Shown here: positions 41,250 to 50,038 of the stretch, piece by piece | Numbering within the stretch: position 1 is the first letter of the stretch | Layout of the letters: every line of letters starts with the position of its first letter | NCBI RefSeq assembly: GCF_027587175.1 | Contig: NZ_JAPCID010000049.1 | Location: 1 to 61,588 of the forward strand | Reading direction: 5' to 3' | DNA: 61,588 nucleotides | Origin: Solirubrobacter deserti | Lineage (GTDB): Bacteria > Actinomycetota > Thermoleophilia > Solirubrobacterales > Solirubrobacteraceae | Notes under the pieces: model-generated | The model's input: only the letters and a program-made list of their open reading frames with translations | What the model was told of the DNA's origin: nothing | The model's database searches: none | Program-made: the position numbers and the translations under genes

Positions 41250-42485
41250 ATGAGCCATCAAAGCGACAACGAGTACCTGTTCACGTCCGAGAGCGTGACC
41301 GAAGGCCACCCCGACAAGGTCGCGGATCAGATCTCCGACGGCGTGCTGGACGCCGTGCTCCGCGAGGACCCGACCGGCCGCGTGGCCTGCGAGACGCTCG
41401 TGAACACCGGTCTCGTCGTCGTGTCCGGCGAGATCTCGACCTCGACGTACGTCGACATCCAGGAGATCGCGCGCGAGACGATCCGCCGCATCGGCTACAC
41501 CGACGCCGAGCTCGGCTTCTCCGCTGATTCCTGCGCCGTCATCAACGCGATCGACAAGCAGTCGCCGGACATCGCTCAGGGTGTCGACGAGGCGCTCGAG
41601 CATCGTGTCGACGAGTCCGACACCGACGAGCTGGACATCGCCGGCGCCGGCGACCAGGGCATGATGTTCGGCTACGCGTCCAACGAGACCGAGGAGCTCA
41701 TGCCGCTCCCGATCTCCCTCGCGCACCGCCTGGCCGAGCGCCTCGCCGCGGTCCGCAAGGACGGCACGCTGAACTACCTGCGCCCCGACGGCAAGACCCA
41801 GGTCTCGGTCAAGTACGTCGACGGCAAGCCCGTCTCGATCGAGAAGGTCCTGATCTCCACGCAGCACGCCGAGTCGGCGACGCGCGAGCAGATCACGAAC
41901 GACCTGTGGGAGCAGGTCGTGCTGCCGATCCTGCCGGCCGACAAGTTCGACGCCGAGAAGCTGCGCAAGAACTTCCTCGTGAACCCGACCGGCCGCTTCG
42001 TCATCGGCGGCCCGGTGGGCGACGCCGGCCTCACGGGCCGCAAGATCATCGTCGACACCTACGGCGGCATGGCTCGCCACGGCGGCGGGGCGTTCTCGGG
42101 CAAGGACCCGTCGAAGGTGGACCGCAGCGCCGCGTACGCCGCGCGCTACGTCGCCAAGAACCTCGTCGCCGCCGGCCTGGCCGACCGCGTCGAGGTCCAG
42201 GTCGCCTACGCCATCGGCGTCGCGCACCCGGTCTCGGTGATGGTCGAGACGTTCGGCACGGAGAAGATCGGCCGCGGCCGCATCGCCGCCCTGGTCGACG
42301 AGTTCTTCGACCTGCGCCCGGGCGCCTTCCGCGAGTACCTGCAGCTGCACCGTCCGATCTACCAGAAGACCGCCGCGTACGGCCATTTCGGTCGCAACGA
42401 CGAGGACTTCACGTGGGAGAAGACGGACAAGGCCGCCGCGCTGCGTGAGGCCGCCGGCCTCGCGGTCGCAGACTCCGTTGCGTAG
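41250..42485 (+). CDS. metK: S-adenosylmethionine synthetase
   Basis: Makes SAM from Met and ATP. The 411 residues show [14 protein letters not shown] near the N-terminus, the [12 protein letters not shown] motif, [30 protein letters not shown], and [23 protein letters not shown], all invariant in the family. The C-terminus is normal. Followed 25 nt downstream by a strong intrinsic terminator, so metK probably forms its own transcript. Confidence 0.98.
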   Translation: MSHQSDNEYLFTSESVTEGHPDKVADQISDGVLDAVLREDPTGRVACETLVNTGLVVVSGEISTSTYVDIQEIARETIRRIGYTDAELGFSADSCAVINAIDKQSPDIAQGVDEALEHRVDESDTDELDIAGAGDQGMMFGYASNETEELMPLPISLAHRLAERLAAVRKDGTLNYLRPDGKTQVSVKYVDGKPVSIEKVLISTQHAESATREQITNDLWEQVVLPILPADKFDAEKLRKNFLVNPTGRFVIGGPVGDAGLTGRKIIVDTYGGMARHGGGAFSGKDPSKVDRSAAYAARYVAKNLVAAGLADRVEVQVAYAIGVAHPVSVMVETFGTEKIGRGRIAALVDEFFDLRPGAFREYLQLHRPIYQKTAAYGHFGRNDEDFTWEKTDKAAALREAAGLAVADSVA

Positions 42486-42509
42486 CAGCTAATCCGCGCT
42501 TAAACGGGT

Positions 42510-42539
42510 AAAGGGGACCCCCATGAGGGGGTCCCTTTC
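42510..42539 (+). terminator. Intrinsic terminator of metK
   Basis: GGGACCCCC, loop ATGA, GGGGGTCCC: a 9-bp perfect stem extended by A-T pairs and followed by TTTCTC. The clearest rho-independent terminator in the window. Its 3' arm and loop contain the only Shine-Dalgarno-like GAGGGGG before the symporter GTG at 42542. Confidence 0.8.
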
Positions 42540-42541
42540 TC

Positions 42542-44191
42542 GTGAATGACGTCCGGCTCGACACCAACTTCGTCGACTACCTGATCGTCGCCAGCTACTT
42601 CGTCGTCGTCCTCGGCGTCGGCTTCGCGGCCAAGCGCTACATCAAGTCCAGCCTCGACTACTTCCTGTCCGGGCGGTCGCTCCCGGCCTGGATCACCGGC
42701 CTCGCGTTCATCTCCGCCAACCTGGGCGCGACGGAGGTGCTCGGCATGGCCGCCAACGGTGCCCAGTACGGCGTCGCGACGGTCAACTACTACTGGCTCG
42801 GTGCGATCCCGGCCATGGTCTTTCTCGGCCTGGTGATGATGCCGTTCTACTACGGCTCGAAGGTCCGCTCGGTGCCGGAGTACCTGCTGTTGCGCTTCGA
42901 CAAGCAGTCGCATGTGTTCAACAGCGTCACCTTCGCGGTGGCGACGATCCTGATCGCCGGCGTGAACCTGTTCGCGCTCGCGCTCGTCTTGAAGCTGCTG
43001 CTGGGCTGGCCGATCATCGTCGGCATCATCGTGGCCGCGGTGGTGGTCGCCGCGTACATCACGCTCGGCGGCCTGTCGTCGGCGATCTACAACGAGGTGC
43101 TGCAGTTCTTCGTGATCCTCGCCGCGCTGATCCCGATCACGGTGATCGGCTTGTTCGAGGTCGGCGGCTGGGGCGGTCTGCAGGACAGGGTCAGGGAGTC
43201 CAAGCTCGGCGAGGCGGGTCTGCACGCGCTGGAGGGCACGAACCCGGGCGACGTGACCAACCCGATCGGCGCGACGTGGATCGGGCTCGTGTTCGGCCTC
43301 GGCTTCGTGCTCGCGTTCTCCTATTGGACGACGAACTTCGCCGAGGTCCAGCGGGCGCTGTCCGCGAAGGACCTCAGCGCGGCCGAGCGCACGCCTCTGA
43401 TCGGCGCGATCCCCAAGCTGTTCCTGCCGTTCGTGATGATCGTCCCGGGCATGATCGCGCTCGTGGTCATCCCGGGGCTCGGCAGCGATCAGCCGAACAT
43501 GGAGTACAACAACGCGATCCCGCTGCTCATGAACGAGTACCTGCCCAACGGGATGCTCGGCATCGCACTGACCGGCCTGATGGCGTCGTTCATGGCGGGT
43601 GTGGCGGCCAACGTGAGTGCGTTCAACACCGTGGTCACCACCGACCTCGTGGAGCCGTACCTGAAGAAGGGCATGCCCGACGAGTGGTACATCCGCTTCG
43701 GGCGCATCGCGACGATCGGCGGCATCTTCGTGTCGATCTTCACCGCGTTGATCGCCTCCACCTACGACAACCTCATGAACTACCTGCAGGCGCTGTTCTC
43801 GATCTTCAACGCGCCGCTGTTCGCCACGTTCATCATCGGCATGTTCTGGAAGCGCATGACCTCGGCCGCGGCGATCTGGGGCCTGATCGCGGGCACGGTC
43901 ACCGCCGCCGGGCTGTTCATCGGCTACAAGGCGGGCTGGATCGGCTTCGGCTCCGACCTCGACCAGTCGATGTGGGGCGCGGGCGCCGCGTTCGTGGTCG
44001 ACGCCGTCGTCACGGTGGTCGTGTCGCTCATGACCAAGCCCAAGCCGGTCGACCAGCTGCAGGGGTTGGTGTACGGCATGGCCAACGTCGACGAGAGCGT
44101 CAAGCGCCCGCCACACTGGTGGGAGTCGCCGAAGCTGCTCGGGTTCTCGGTGCTCGCCGGGGCCGCCATCCTGACGCTCGTGTTCTGGTAG
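42542..44191 (+). CDS. Sodium:solute symporter (SSS family)
   Basis: A 549-residue polytopic transporter with about 13-14 TM segments, LeuT-like fold. SSS landmarks include DYFLSGRSLPAWITGLAFISANLGATEVLGMAANGAQYG, ITLGGLSSAIYNEVLQFFVI and the TNFAEVQRALSAKDLSAAERTPLIGAIPK loop. It resembles the sugar branch (SglT-like), and the adjacent galactokinase and sugar ABC genes support a sugar substrate. The GTG start lies 2 nt after the metK terminator, so its Shine-Dalgarno (GAGGGGG) is inside the terminator hairpin. Confidence 0.88.
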   Translation: MNDVRLDTNFVDYLIVASYFVVVLGVGFAAKRYIKSSLDYFLSGRSLPAWITGLAFISANLGATEVLGMAANGAQYGVATVNYYWLGAIPAMVFLGLVMMPFYYGSKVRSVPEYLLLRFDKQSHVFNSVTFAVATILIAGVNLFALALVLKLLLGWPIIVGIIVAAVVVAAYITLGGLSSAIYNEVLQFFVILAALIPITVIGLFEVGGWGGLQDRVRESKLGEAGLHALEGTNPGDVTNPIGATWIGLVFGLGFVLAFSYWTTNFAEVQRALSAKDLSAAERTPLIGAIPKLFLPFVMIVPGMIALVVIPGLGSDQPNMEYNNAIPLLMNEYLPNGMLGIALTGLMASFMAGVAANVSAFNTVVTTDLVEPYLKKGMPDEWYIRFGRIATIGGIFVSIFTALIASTYDNLMNYLQALFSIFNAPLFATFIIGMFWKRMTSAAAIWGLIAGTVTAAGLFIGYKAGWIGFGSDLDQSMWGAGAAFVVDAVVTVVVSLMTKPKPVDQLQGLVYGMANVDESVKRPPHWWESPKLLGFSVLAGAAILTLVFW

Positions 44192-44200
44192 GAGAAGACC

Positions 44201-44509
44201 GTGTCCGATACACCGAACCGGGCCGAGCGCGCCGCCAACCTCTTCGACCTGCGCCGGATCATCGGCGGGCTGTTCGTCGCCTGGGGGGTCCTGCTGATCG
44301 TGCTCGGGCTCCTCGACGTCGGCGACGTCGACAACGCGATGAACATCAACCTCTACTCGGGCATCGGGATGCTGGTGTTGGGGCTGCTGTTCCTGCTGTG
44401 GGCGTTCACGCGCCCCCTCGGGCGCGAGTTGCGCGAGTCAGAGCAGGCGAGCGGCAGCGCCCGGAGCGACGGCGAAGGCACCCGCCGGCCGGGGGACACC
44501 GGGTCCTAG
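44201..44509 (+). CDS. Small two-TM membrane protein
   Basis: A 102-residue protein with two TM helices (about 22-40 and 51-68) and a hydrophilic Ser/Gly/Arg-rich tail. RBS GGAGAAG precedes the GTG at good spacing, 9 nt after the symporter, so it is probably cotranscribed and may be an accessory subunit. No family is recognised with certainty. Its last 24 codons overlap the 3' end of the convergent galK on the opposite strand. Confidence 0.7.
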   Translation: MSDTPNRAERAANLFDLRRIIGGLFVAWGVLLIVLGLLDVGDVDNAMNINLYSGIGMLVLGLLFLLWAFTRPLGRELRESEQASGSARSDGEGTRRPGDTGS

Positions 44510-45433
44510 CAGCGCGAGGACCGAACCGCCGAAGCCGCCGCCGACCATCCGGGCGCCGGCGGCTCCGGCGGCCTTGAGTCGCTCCACGGTGGCTTCGACC
44601 TCGGGGACGGACGCCTCGTAGTTGTCGCGCAGCGAGGCGTGCGACTCGTCGAGCAGGTGGCCGAGCCCTTCGAGGTCGCCCGCGTCGAGCGCGAGCGCGG
44701 CGGCCTCGACGCGCTCGTTCTCGCTGACCACGTGCGCGACGCGGCGGCGGAGCGTGTCGTCGAGACCCTCGAAGTCGCGCGCGTCCCGCAGGCTCGTGAT
44801 GCCGAGCGCCTCGCACGCCGCGCGGCACTCGGCACGGCGCTCGTTGTAGCCACCGGCGGCGTGCGTGTGCGTGGCGCCGGAATCCACGGTCACGAGCTGC
44901 CACTCGCCGAGGTCGAGCGGATGCGGGTCCACGTCGAGGCTGCGGAAGTCGATCCGCAGCACGTGCCCGTCCCGCGAGCACAGTGAGGCGAGCTGGTCCA
45001 GCAGCCCGGTCTCGGCGCCGACCCAGTCGTTCTCCACGCGCGAGCACAGCTGCGCCAGCTCGAGGAGGTCGTCGGGCTCGCGGCCGAGCAGCGCGAGCGC
45101 CAGCGCCGCCTCGAGCGCCGCGCTGGAGGACAGGCCGCTGCCCTGCGGGACGTCGCCGCTGATGGTCAGGTGCGCGGGGGCGACGTCGAATCCCGCGGCG
45201 CGCAGCTCGCCCACCATCCCGCGCGCGAACGCGCGCCAGCCCTCGGCGCGCTCGGGCGCGTCGAACTCGTCCCGTTCGCCCAGATCGAGGGCGTCGACGG
45301 TGAACATGCGCGCCGGCTCGGCCGTCACGGTGACACCCCGCTCGATCGCGAACGGCATCGCGAGCCCGTCGTTGTAGTCGGTGTGCTCGCCGATCAGGTT
45401 CACCCGACCGGGGCCGAACGCGCGCACGCTCAC
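44438..45433 (-). CDS. galK: Galactokinase
   Basis: GHMP kinase that phosphorylates galactose. The 331-residue protein opens with FGPGRVNLIGEHTDYNDGLAMPFAI (the GalK signature), has the ATP-binding GDVPQGSGLSSSAALE, and ends with MVGGGFGGSVLALL. It is shorter than the E. coli enzyme (382 aa); loops in the C-terminal half are trimmed. Neither galT nor galE is in the window. It is divergent from the sugar ABC operon with 35 bp between starts, and its 3' end overlaps a small membrane-protein gene by 72 nt. Confidence 0.92.
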   Translation of the reverse strand: MSVRAFGPGRVNLIGEHTDYNDGLAMPFAIERGVTVTAEPARMFTVDALDLGERDEFDAPERAEGWRAFARGMVGELRAAGFDVAPAHLTISGDVPQGSGLSSSAALEAALALALLGREPDDLLELAQLCSRVENDWVGAETGLLDQLASLCSRDGHVLRIDFRSLDVDPHPLDLGEWQLVTVDSGATHTHAAGGYNERRAECRAACEALGITSLRDARDFEGLDDTLRRRVAHVVSENERVEAAALALDAGDLEGLGHLLDESHASLRDNYEASVPEVEATVERLKAAGAAGARMVGGGFGGSVLALLGPGVPRPAGAFAVAPGAAARLL

Positions 45434-45456
45434 GGTTGACCGCCGCGGGAGCGGGG

Positions 45457-45462
45457 TAACGA
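45457..45462 (+). promoter_or_regulatory. Possible -10 of the sugar ABC operon
   Basis: TAACGA, 6 nt, ATG (45469), with TTGACC upstream at about 45436. Weaker match than others (last base A, short spacer). Confidence 0.3.
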
Positions 45463-45468
45463 GCCGTC

Positions 45469-46740
45469 ATGAGGGAGACGCGCCGGGAGTTCCTGGCGGC
45501 CGCGGCCGGTGCCGCGCTGGTGCTGGCGGGCTGTGGCGGATCGTCGCGCTCGGACGGCGCCCAGGTGACGCTCGACTTCTGGAACGGCTTCACCGGCGGC
45601 GACGGGCCGCAGATGCTCGCGCTGGTGCAGGCGGTGGAGAAGGAACATCCCGAGATCCGCGTGCGGATGGTGACCGCGCGCTGGGAGGACTTCTACACGA
45701 AGCTGCCGGCCGCCGTGGCGAGCGGCGAAGGGCCGGACGTCGCCCTCATGCACGTCGACCAGATCCCCACGAACGCCGCCCACCGCACCATCATGCCGCT
45801 CGACGACCTCGTCCGTGACCTCGATCTGCAGGAGGACGACTTCGCCGCGCCGGTCTGGCGCGCCGGGGCGGTGGACGGCCGACGCTACGGCGTGCCGCTC
45901 GACATGCACCCGATCGGGCTCTATGCCAACCAGCAGGTGCTGTCTGAGGCAGGGCTCGATCCCGAGAGCCTGCCCACGACGCGCGACGAATATGAGTCCG
46001 CGCTCGAAGAGCTCAAGGGCAAGGGCGTCCAAGGGCACTGGGTGACGCCGTTCTTCTTCACCGGCGGGCACCAGTTCATGTCGCTGCTGTGGCAGTTCGG
46101 CGGCGACCTGACCGACCCGGAGGCCACGCGTGCGACGTGGAACTCGGACGCGGGCGTGGAGGCGCTGGAGTGGATGCGGAGCCTGATCGCCAAGGGCTAC
46201 TCGCCCCGCAACGTCGGCCAGGACGCGGACTCGATCGCATTCAAGAACGGCCAGAACGCGTTCATCTGGAACGGCGCGTGGGCGATCGGCGACTACGGCT
46301 CGACCGAGGGCCTGGAGTGGACGCTCGCGCCGCTGCCGAAGATCGGGAGCGTGGCGGCCGCCTGGTCGAACTCCCACAACTTCACCGTCATGCGCCAGCC
46401 CACGCCGGATCCGCAGCGGCTGGAAGCGGTGAAGGTGCTGATCGACGGCGTCACCCGCTCGCCCGCGTGGGCCGAGGCGGGGCAGATCCCCGCGCGCCGG
46501 AGCGCCCGTGAGAGCGAGGCGTTCCGCAAGCTCGAGGCGCAGTCCGCGCTCGCCCGGCAGGTGCCCGATCTGCGCTTCGCGGCCGCGGCGCCCGGGCTGT
46601 CCGACGTGCGCGAGTCGACGCTGGACATCGCCGTCGCGCAGGCCATCAACGGCTCGCGTCCCGTGCGGGAGGCGCTCGACGACAGCGCGCGCCGGGCGAA
46701 CGAGCTGCTCGCGCTCAACCGGGAGAAGTACGGCACATGA
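45469..46740 (+). CDS. Sugar ABC transporter substrate-binding lipoprotein
   Basis: Family 1 extracellular solute-binding protein of 423 residues. The N-terminus has twin Arg (RRE) and a lipobox LAGC (Cys about 23), so a Tat-like export and lipid anchoring are likely. The mature part has LDFWNGFTGGDGPQMLALVQAVEKEHP, GEGPDVALMHVDQ, and GQNAFIWNGAWAIGDY, typical of MalE/UgpB-like oligosaccharide-binding proteins. It heads an operon with two permeases and a GH43 glycosidase, suggesting a plant-derived pentose or galactose oligosaccharide as ligand. Confidence 0.9.
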   Translation: MRETRREFLAAAAGAALVLAGCGGSSRSDGAQVTLDFWNGFTGGDGPQMLALVQAVEKEHPEIRVRMVTARWEDFYTKLPAAVASGEGPDVALMHVDQIPTNAAHRTIMPLDDLVRDLDLQEDDFAAPVWRAGAVDGRRYGVPLDMHPIGLYANQQVLSEAGLDPESLPTTRDEYESALEELKGKGVQGHWVTPFFFTGGHQFMSLLWQFGGDLTDPEATRATWNSDAGVEALEWMRSLIAKGYSPRNVGQDADSIAFKNGQNAFIWNGAWAIGDYGSTEGLEWTLAPLPKIGSVAAAWSNSHNFTVMRQPTPDPQRLEAVKVLIDGVTRSPAWAEAGQIPARRSARESEAFRKLEAQSALARQVPDLRFAAAAPGLSDVRESTLDIAVAQAINGSRPVREALDDSARRANELLALNREKYGT

Positions 46741-47600
46741 AGCGCGCCACGCCCTGGCTGTTCCTCGCGCCGTACCTGCTGCTCTTCAGCGCCTTCGTCG
46801 CCGCGCCGGTCCTCTACGGCCTGTGGATGTCCCTGCACAACTGGGACCAGTTCCTGCCGGAGAAGCCGTTCATCGGGCTGGAGAACTACGCGAACCTGTT
46901 CACGCCCGGCTCGGCCAAAGCGGGCCCGTTCTGGGACGCGATGCTCGCCACGGGCATCTTCACGCTCTTCAGCGTCCCGCTGCTCGTGGTGCTGCCGCTG
47001 GGCGTCGCGCTGCTGCTCAACCGCCGCTTCAAGGGCCGTGCCGTGTTCCGCGCGATCTACTTCGCGCCCTATGTCCTGGGCGTGGTGGTCGTCAGCATGG
47101 TGTTCCGTTTCGTGCTGGACCCGAACATCGGCGCGCTCAACCACCTGCTCGGGACGACGACGCCGTGGACCACCGCGCTCCCATGGGCGTGGGTGTCGCT
47201 GATCGGCATGACCGTGTGGTGGACGCTCGGCTTCAACGCCGTCATCTACCTCGCCGGCCTGCAGGACATCGACCGCTCGCTCTACGACGCCGCCGCGGTG
47301 GACGGCGCCGGCCGCTGGCAGCAGTTCTGGAACGTCACCCTGCCGTCGCTGCGGCCGGTGACCGTGTTCGTGGTCACGGTGACGATCCTCGCCTCGGCGA
47401 ACTTGTTCGGCCAGTCTTACCTGATGACACAGGGCGCGCCCGAGGAGAGGACCCGCTCGGCGATCATGTTCATCGCCGAGGAAGGCTTCCAGGACTTCAA
47501 CCTCGGCTCCGCCGCGGCGATGAGCTACGTGCTCGCCATGTTCCTGATGGCGCTCAGCGCGGGTGTGTTCTTCTTCTTCCGCAAGCGGGGTGCGGCGTGA
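46737..47600 (+). CDS. Sugar ABC transporter permease, MalF/UgpA type
   Basis: First inner-membrane subunit of the importer, 287 residues with six TM segments. PYLLLFSAFVAAPVLYGLWMSLHNW at the start and the EAA loop DIDRSLYDAAAVDGAGRWQQFWNVTLPSLRPVTVFV that docks the ATPase are diagnostic. The ATG overlaps the binding-protein stop (ATGA), and its own stop overlaps the next permease. Confidence 0.92.
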   Translation: MKRATPWLFLAPYLLLFSAFVAAPVLYGLWMSLHNWDQFLPEKPFIGLENYANLFTPGSAKAGPFWDAMLATGIFTLFSVPLLVVLPLGVALLLNRRFKGRAVFRAIYFAPYVLGVVVVSMVFRFVLDPNIGALNHLLGTTTPWTTALPWAWVSLIGMTVWWTLGFNAVIYLAGLQDIDRSLYDAAAVDGAGRWQQFWNVTLPSLRPVTVFVVTVTILASANLFGQSYLMTQGAPEERTRSAIMFIAEEGFQDFNLGSAAAMSYVLAMFLMALSAGVFFFFRKRGAA

Positions 47601-48415
47601 AGCGCGCATGGGTGTGGGTGGCGTTGATCGCGCTGTCGGTCATCTACCTCGCGCCGATCTTGTGGATGTTGGTGACCGCGTTCAAGACCGAGGAGGAGTC
47701 GGCCGCCTCACCGCCGACATTGCTGCCGTCGCAGTGGTCGACGGAGGCGCTCGACACGATCTTCTCCTCCTCCGCGCAGACGCCGGTGCCGCGCTGGTTC
47801 GTGAACTCACTCGTCGCCGCGCTCGGCACCGGCCTGGTGGTCGTGCTCACGGCCGCCCCCGCCGCGTACGCGTTGGCGCGCATGGAGTTTCCGGGCAAGC
47901 GCCTCGTGTTCGGGTTGATCGTGGCGACGCTGTTCGTGCCGCCCATCATCTTCCTGGCACCTAACTATGAGATCGTGGAAGCACTCGGCTGGCTGGACTC
48001 CCTTCCGGCGGTGATCTTCCCCGTCTCGGCCGGCGCGTTCGGTGTCTTCTTCCTGCGTCAGTTCTTTGTCGGTCTCCCGAAGGAGCTCGAGGAGGCAGCG
48101 CTGCTGGACGGCGCGAACCGCCTGCAGGTGTTCCTGCGGATCGTGGTCCCGCTCTCGCGCCCGGCGCTCGCGACGCTCTTCCTGCTGTCGGTCTTGACGA
48201 ACTGGAACGACTTCCTGTGGCCGCTGTACGTGCTCTTCAACCCGGAGAACCTGACGCTCGGCCCCGGTCTCGGGTTGCTACAGGGCGCCAACCAGACCAA
48301 CTACGCGCTGCTCATGGCCGGCGGCCTGGTCGCCAGCGTGCCGGTGCTCATCCTGTTCGCCGTCGCCCAGCGCTACATCATCGAAGGCGTCTCGCGCAGC
48401 GGGCTCAAAGGGTGA
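47597..48415 (+). CDS. Sugar ABC transporter permease, MalG/UgpE type
   Basis: Second permease, 272 residues, six TM segments. It carries the EAA motif PKELEEAALLDGANRLQVFLRIVVPLSRPALATLFL and the N-terminal LAPILWMLVTAFKTEEE typical of MalG. GTG start overlaps the previous stop (GTGA) and the GH43 gene overlaps its stop in turn. No ATPase gene follows; such systems usually share a multitask MsiK-like ATPase encoded elsewhere. Confidence 0.92.
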   Translation: MKRAWVWVALIALSVIYLAPILWMLVTAFKTEEESAASPPTLLPSQWSTEALDTIFSSSAQTPVPRWFVNSLVAALGTGLVVVLTAAPAAYALARMEFPGKRLVFGLIVATLFVPPIIFLAPNYEIVEALGWLDSLPAVIFPVSAGAFGVFFLRQFFVGLPKELEEAALLDGANRLQVFLRIVVPLSRPALATLFLLSVLTNWNDFLWPLYVLFNPENLTLGPGLGLLQGANQTNYALLMAGGLVASVPVLILFAVAQRYIIEGVSRSGLKG

Positions 48416-49263
48416 AGGTCTACGACGGATATTTCGCCGACCCGTTCGTGTTGCGTCTGCCCGAGGGTGGCTACGCCGCGTACGGCACGGGGTCGATGGT
48501 CGACGGCCGCGCGTTCGAGATCCTGCGGTCCGCGGACCTCGTGCACTGGGAACGGGTGGGTGGAGCGCTGGAGCCGCTCGACGGCTTCACCGACTACTGG
48601 GCGCCCGAGGTCGCGTTCCACGACGGTGCCTACTACCTGTACTACTCGCCCGGCGTCGGAGACCAGGGACACCGTGTGCGGGTGGCGGTGTGCGAGTCAC
48701 CCTGGGGCCCGTTCCGTGATGCGGGTGTGGTGCTGACTCCCGGCGAGCGCTTCGCGATCGACGCGAGCCCGTTCCGTGACGCTGACGGTCAGTGGTACCT
48801 GTACTACGCGTGTGACGTGCTCGAGGGCGAGCGCGTCGGCACGACCGTCGCCGTCGACCGCCTGGTGACGATGACCGAGGTGGCCGGCGAGCCGCGCGTG
48901 CTCCTGCGCGCTTCCGACGACTGGCAGATCTTCCTACGCGACCGTGAGATGTACGGCGCCGTCTATGACTGGCACACACTGGAAGGCCCGTTCGTGGTCC
49001 GGCGGGACGGGCGCTACGTGCTGTTCTACTCCGGTGGTTCATGGGAACGCGACACCTACGGCGTCTCGTACGCGATCGCCGACCACCCGCTCGGGCCGTT
49101 CACCGAACCCGAGGTCGGACCGGTGGTGCTCCGCGACGGCCGCGGGCACAACTGCGTCGTCGACGACTCGATCGTCTACCACGCGTGGGAGGGCGAGCGG
49201 CGCGTGATGTGCGTCGCGCCCCTGCGATGGGACGGGCTCAGGCCTCGAGCCGTTCCCGCATGA
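48412..49263 (+). CDS. Glycoside hydrolase family 43 (arabinosidase/xylosidase-like)
   Basis: Intracellular five-bladed beta-propeller glycosidase of 283 residues, without a signal peptide. The catalytic triad is visible: general base Asp in GYFADPFVLR, the pKa-tuning Asp in AIDASPFRD, and the acid Glu in WHTLEGPFVV. DYWAPEVAFHDGAYYLYYSPG is typical of the family. It likely hydrolyses imported arabino- or xylo-oligosaccharides, or beta-galactosides, delivered by the coupled ABC importer (GTGA overlap). It overlaps the convergent DNA methyltransferase gene by 26 nt. Confidence 0.9.
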   Translation: MKVYDGYFADPFVLRLPEGGYAAYGTGSMVDGRAFEILRSADLVHWERVGGALEPLDGFTDYWAPEVAFHDGAYYLYYSPGVGDQGHRVRVAVCESPWGPFRDAGVVLTPGERFAIDASPFRDADGQWYLYYACDVLEGERVGTTVAVDRLVTMTEVAGEPRVLLRASDDWQIFLRDREMYGAVYDWHTLEGPFVVRRDGRYVLFYSGGSWERDTYGVSYAIADHPLGPFTEPEVGPVVLRDGRGHNCVVDDSIVYHAWEGERRVMCVAPLRWDGLRPRAVPA

Positions 49264-50038
49264 CCCGGATCGCCTCAGGGCTCTCGTCGATCAGCAGATA
49301 ACGACGGCCGAGCTTGGCCGCGACCGCTCCGAGCGTCCCGGAGCCCGCGAACGGGTCCAGGCACAGGTCCCCGGGCCGGGAGCTCGCCTGCACGAAGCGG
49401 CGCAGCAACCCCTCCGGCTTCTGTGTCGGGTAACCCGTCTTCTCACGGCCCGTGGGGGAGACGATGGTGTGCCAGATGACGGACGTGGGCCGCTTGCCCT
49501 TGGCGGCCTTCTCGGGCGTCACCAGCCCGGGCGCCATGTACGGCTCACGGTCCACGCTCTCACTGTCGAAGTAGTACTCGCGCGGATCCTTCACGTACAC
49601 GAGGATCGTGTCGTGCTTCTGCGGCCAGCGGCCCTTCGGCTTGGCGCCGTAGTCGTAGGCCCAGATCAGCTCGTTGAGGAAGTTCTCGCGACCGAACAGC
49701 TCGTCAAGGAAAAGCTTGACGTAATGAGCCTCGCGGTAGTCGACGTGCAGGTAGAGGGTGCCGGTCGGGTCGAGCACCCGCCACAGCTCCTCCAGCCGCG
49801 GGGCGAGGAAGCCCAGGTAGTCGTCGAAGTGATCCTTGTATGACGATTCCGCCAAGAGCTTGGTGGTGTAGCGACGGCCACCGAAGCCGACGCGGTCACC
49901 GTCGTCGGCGGGGGTCATCACCAGTGAACGGCGGGTCTGCGTGCGCCCGGTGTTGAACGGTGGATCCGCGTACACCATCTGCGCCATCGCGTCAGGCAGC
50001 TCGCGCAGGTGAGTGAGGTTGTCGCCCTCGAGGATCAG
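49238..50038 (-). CDS. Orphan beta-class DNA methyltransferase
   Basis: Site-specific DNA (adenine-N6 or cytosine-N4) methyltransferase. Motif IV DPPFN precedes the SAM motif DPFAGSGTLGAVA near the C-terminus, the beta order, and GYPTQKPEGLLRRFV is motif X-like. No restriction gene is adjacent, so it is probably solitary. The only in-frame ATG (49987) would begin just before DPPFN, yet the conserved-looking ILEGDNLTHLRELPDAM lies upstream with no ATG, GTG or TTG. A CTG at 50038 that overlaps the lysE stop as CTGA would include it (266 aa) and mirrors the ATGA/GTGA coupling used elsewhere. Confidence 0.85.
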   Translation of the reverse strand: MILEGDNLTHLRELPDAMAQMVYADPPFNTGRTQTRRSLVMTPADDGDRVGFGGRRYTTKLLAESSYKDHFDDYLGFLAPRLEELWRVLDPTGTLYLHVDYREAHYVKLFLDELFGRENFLNELIWAYDYGAKPKGRWPQKHDTILVYVKDPREYYFDSESVDREPYMAPGLVTPEKAAKGKRPTSVIWHTIVSPTGREKTGYPTQKPEGLLRRFVQASSRPGDLCLDPFAGSGTLGAVAAKLGRRYLLIDESPEAIRVMRERLEA

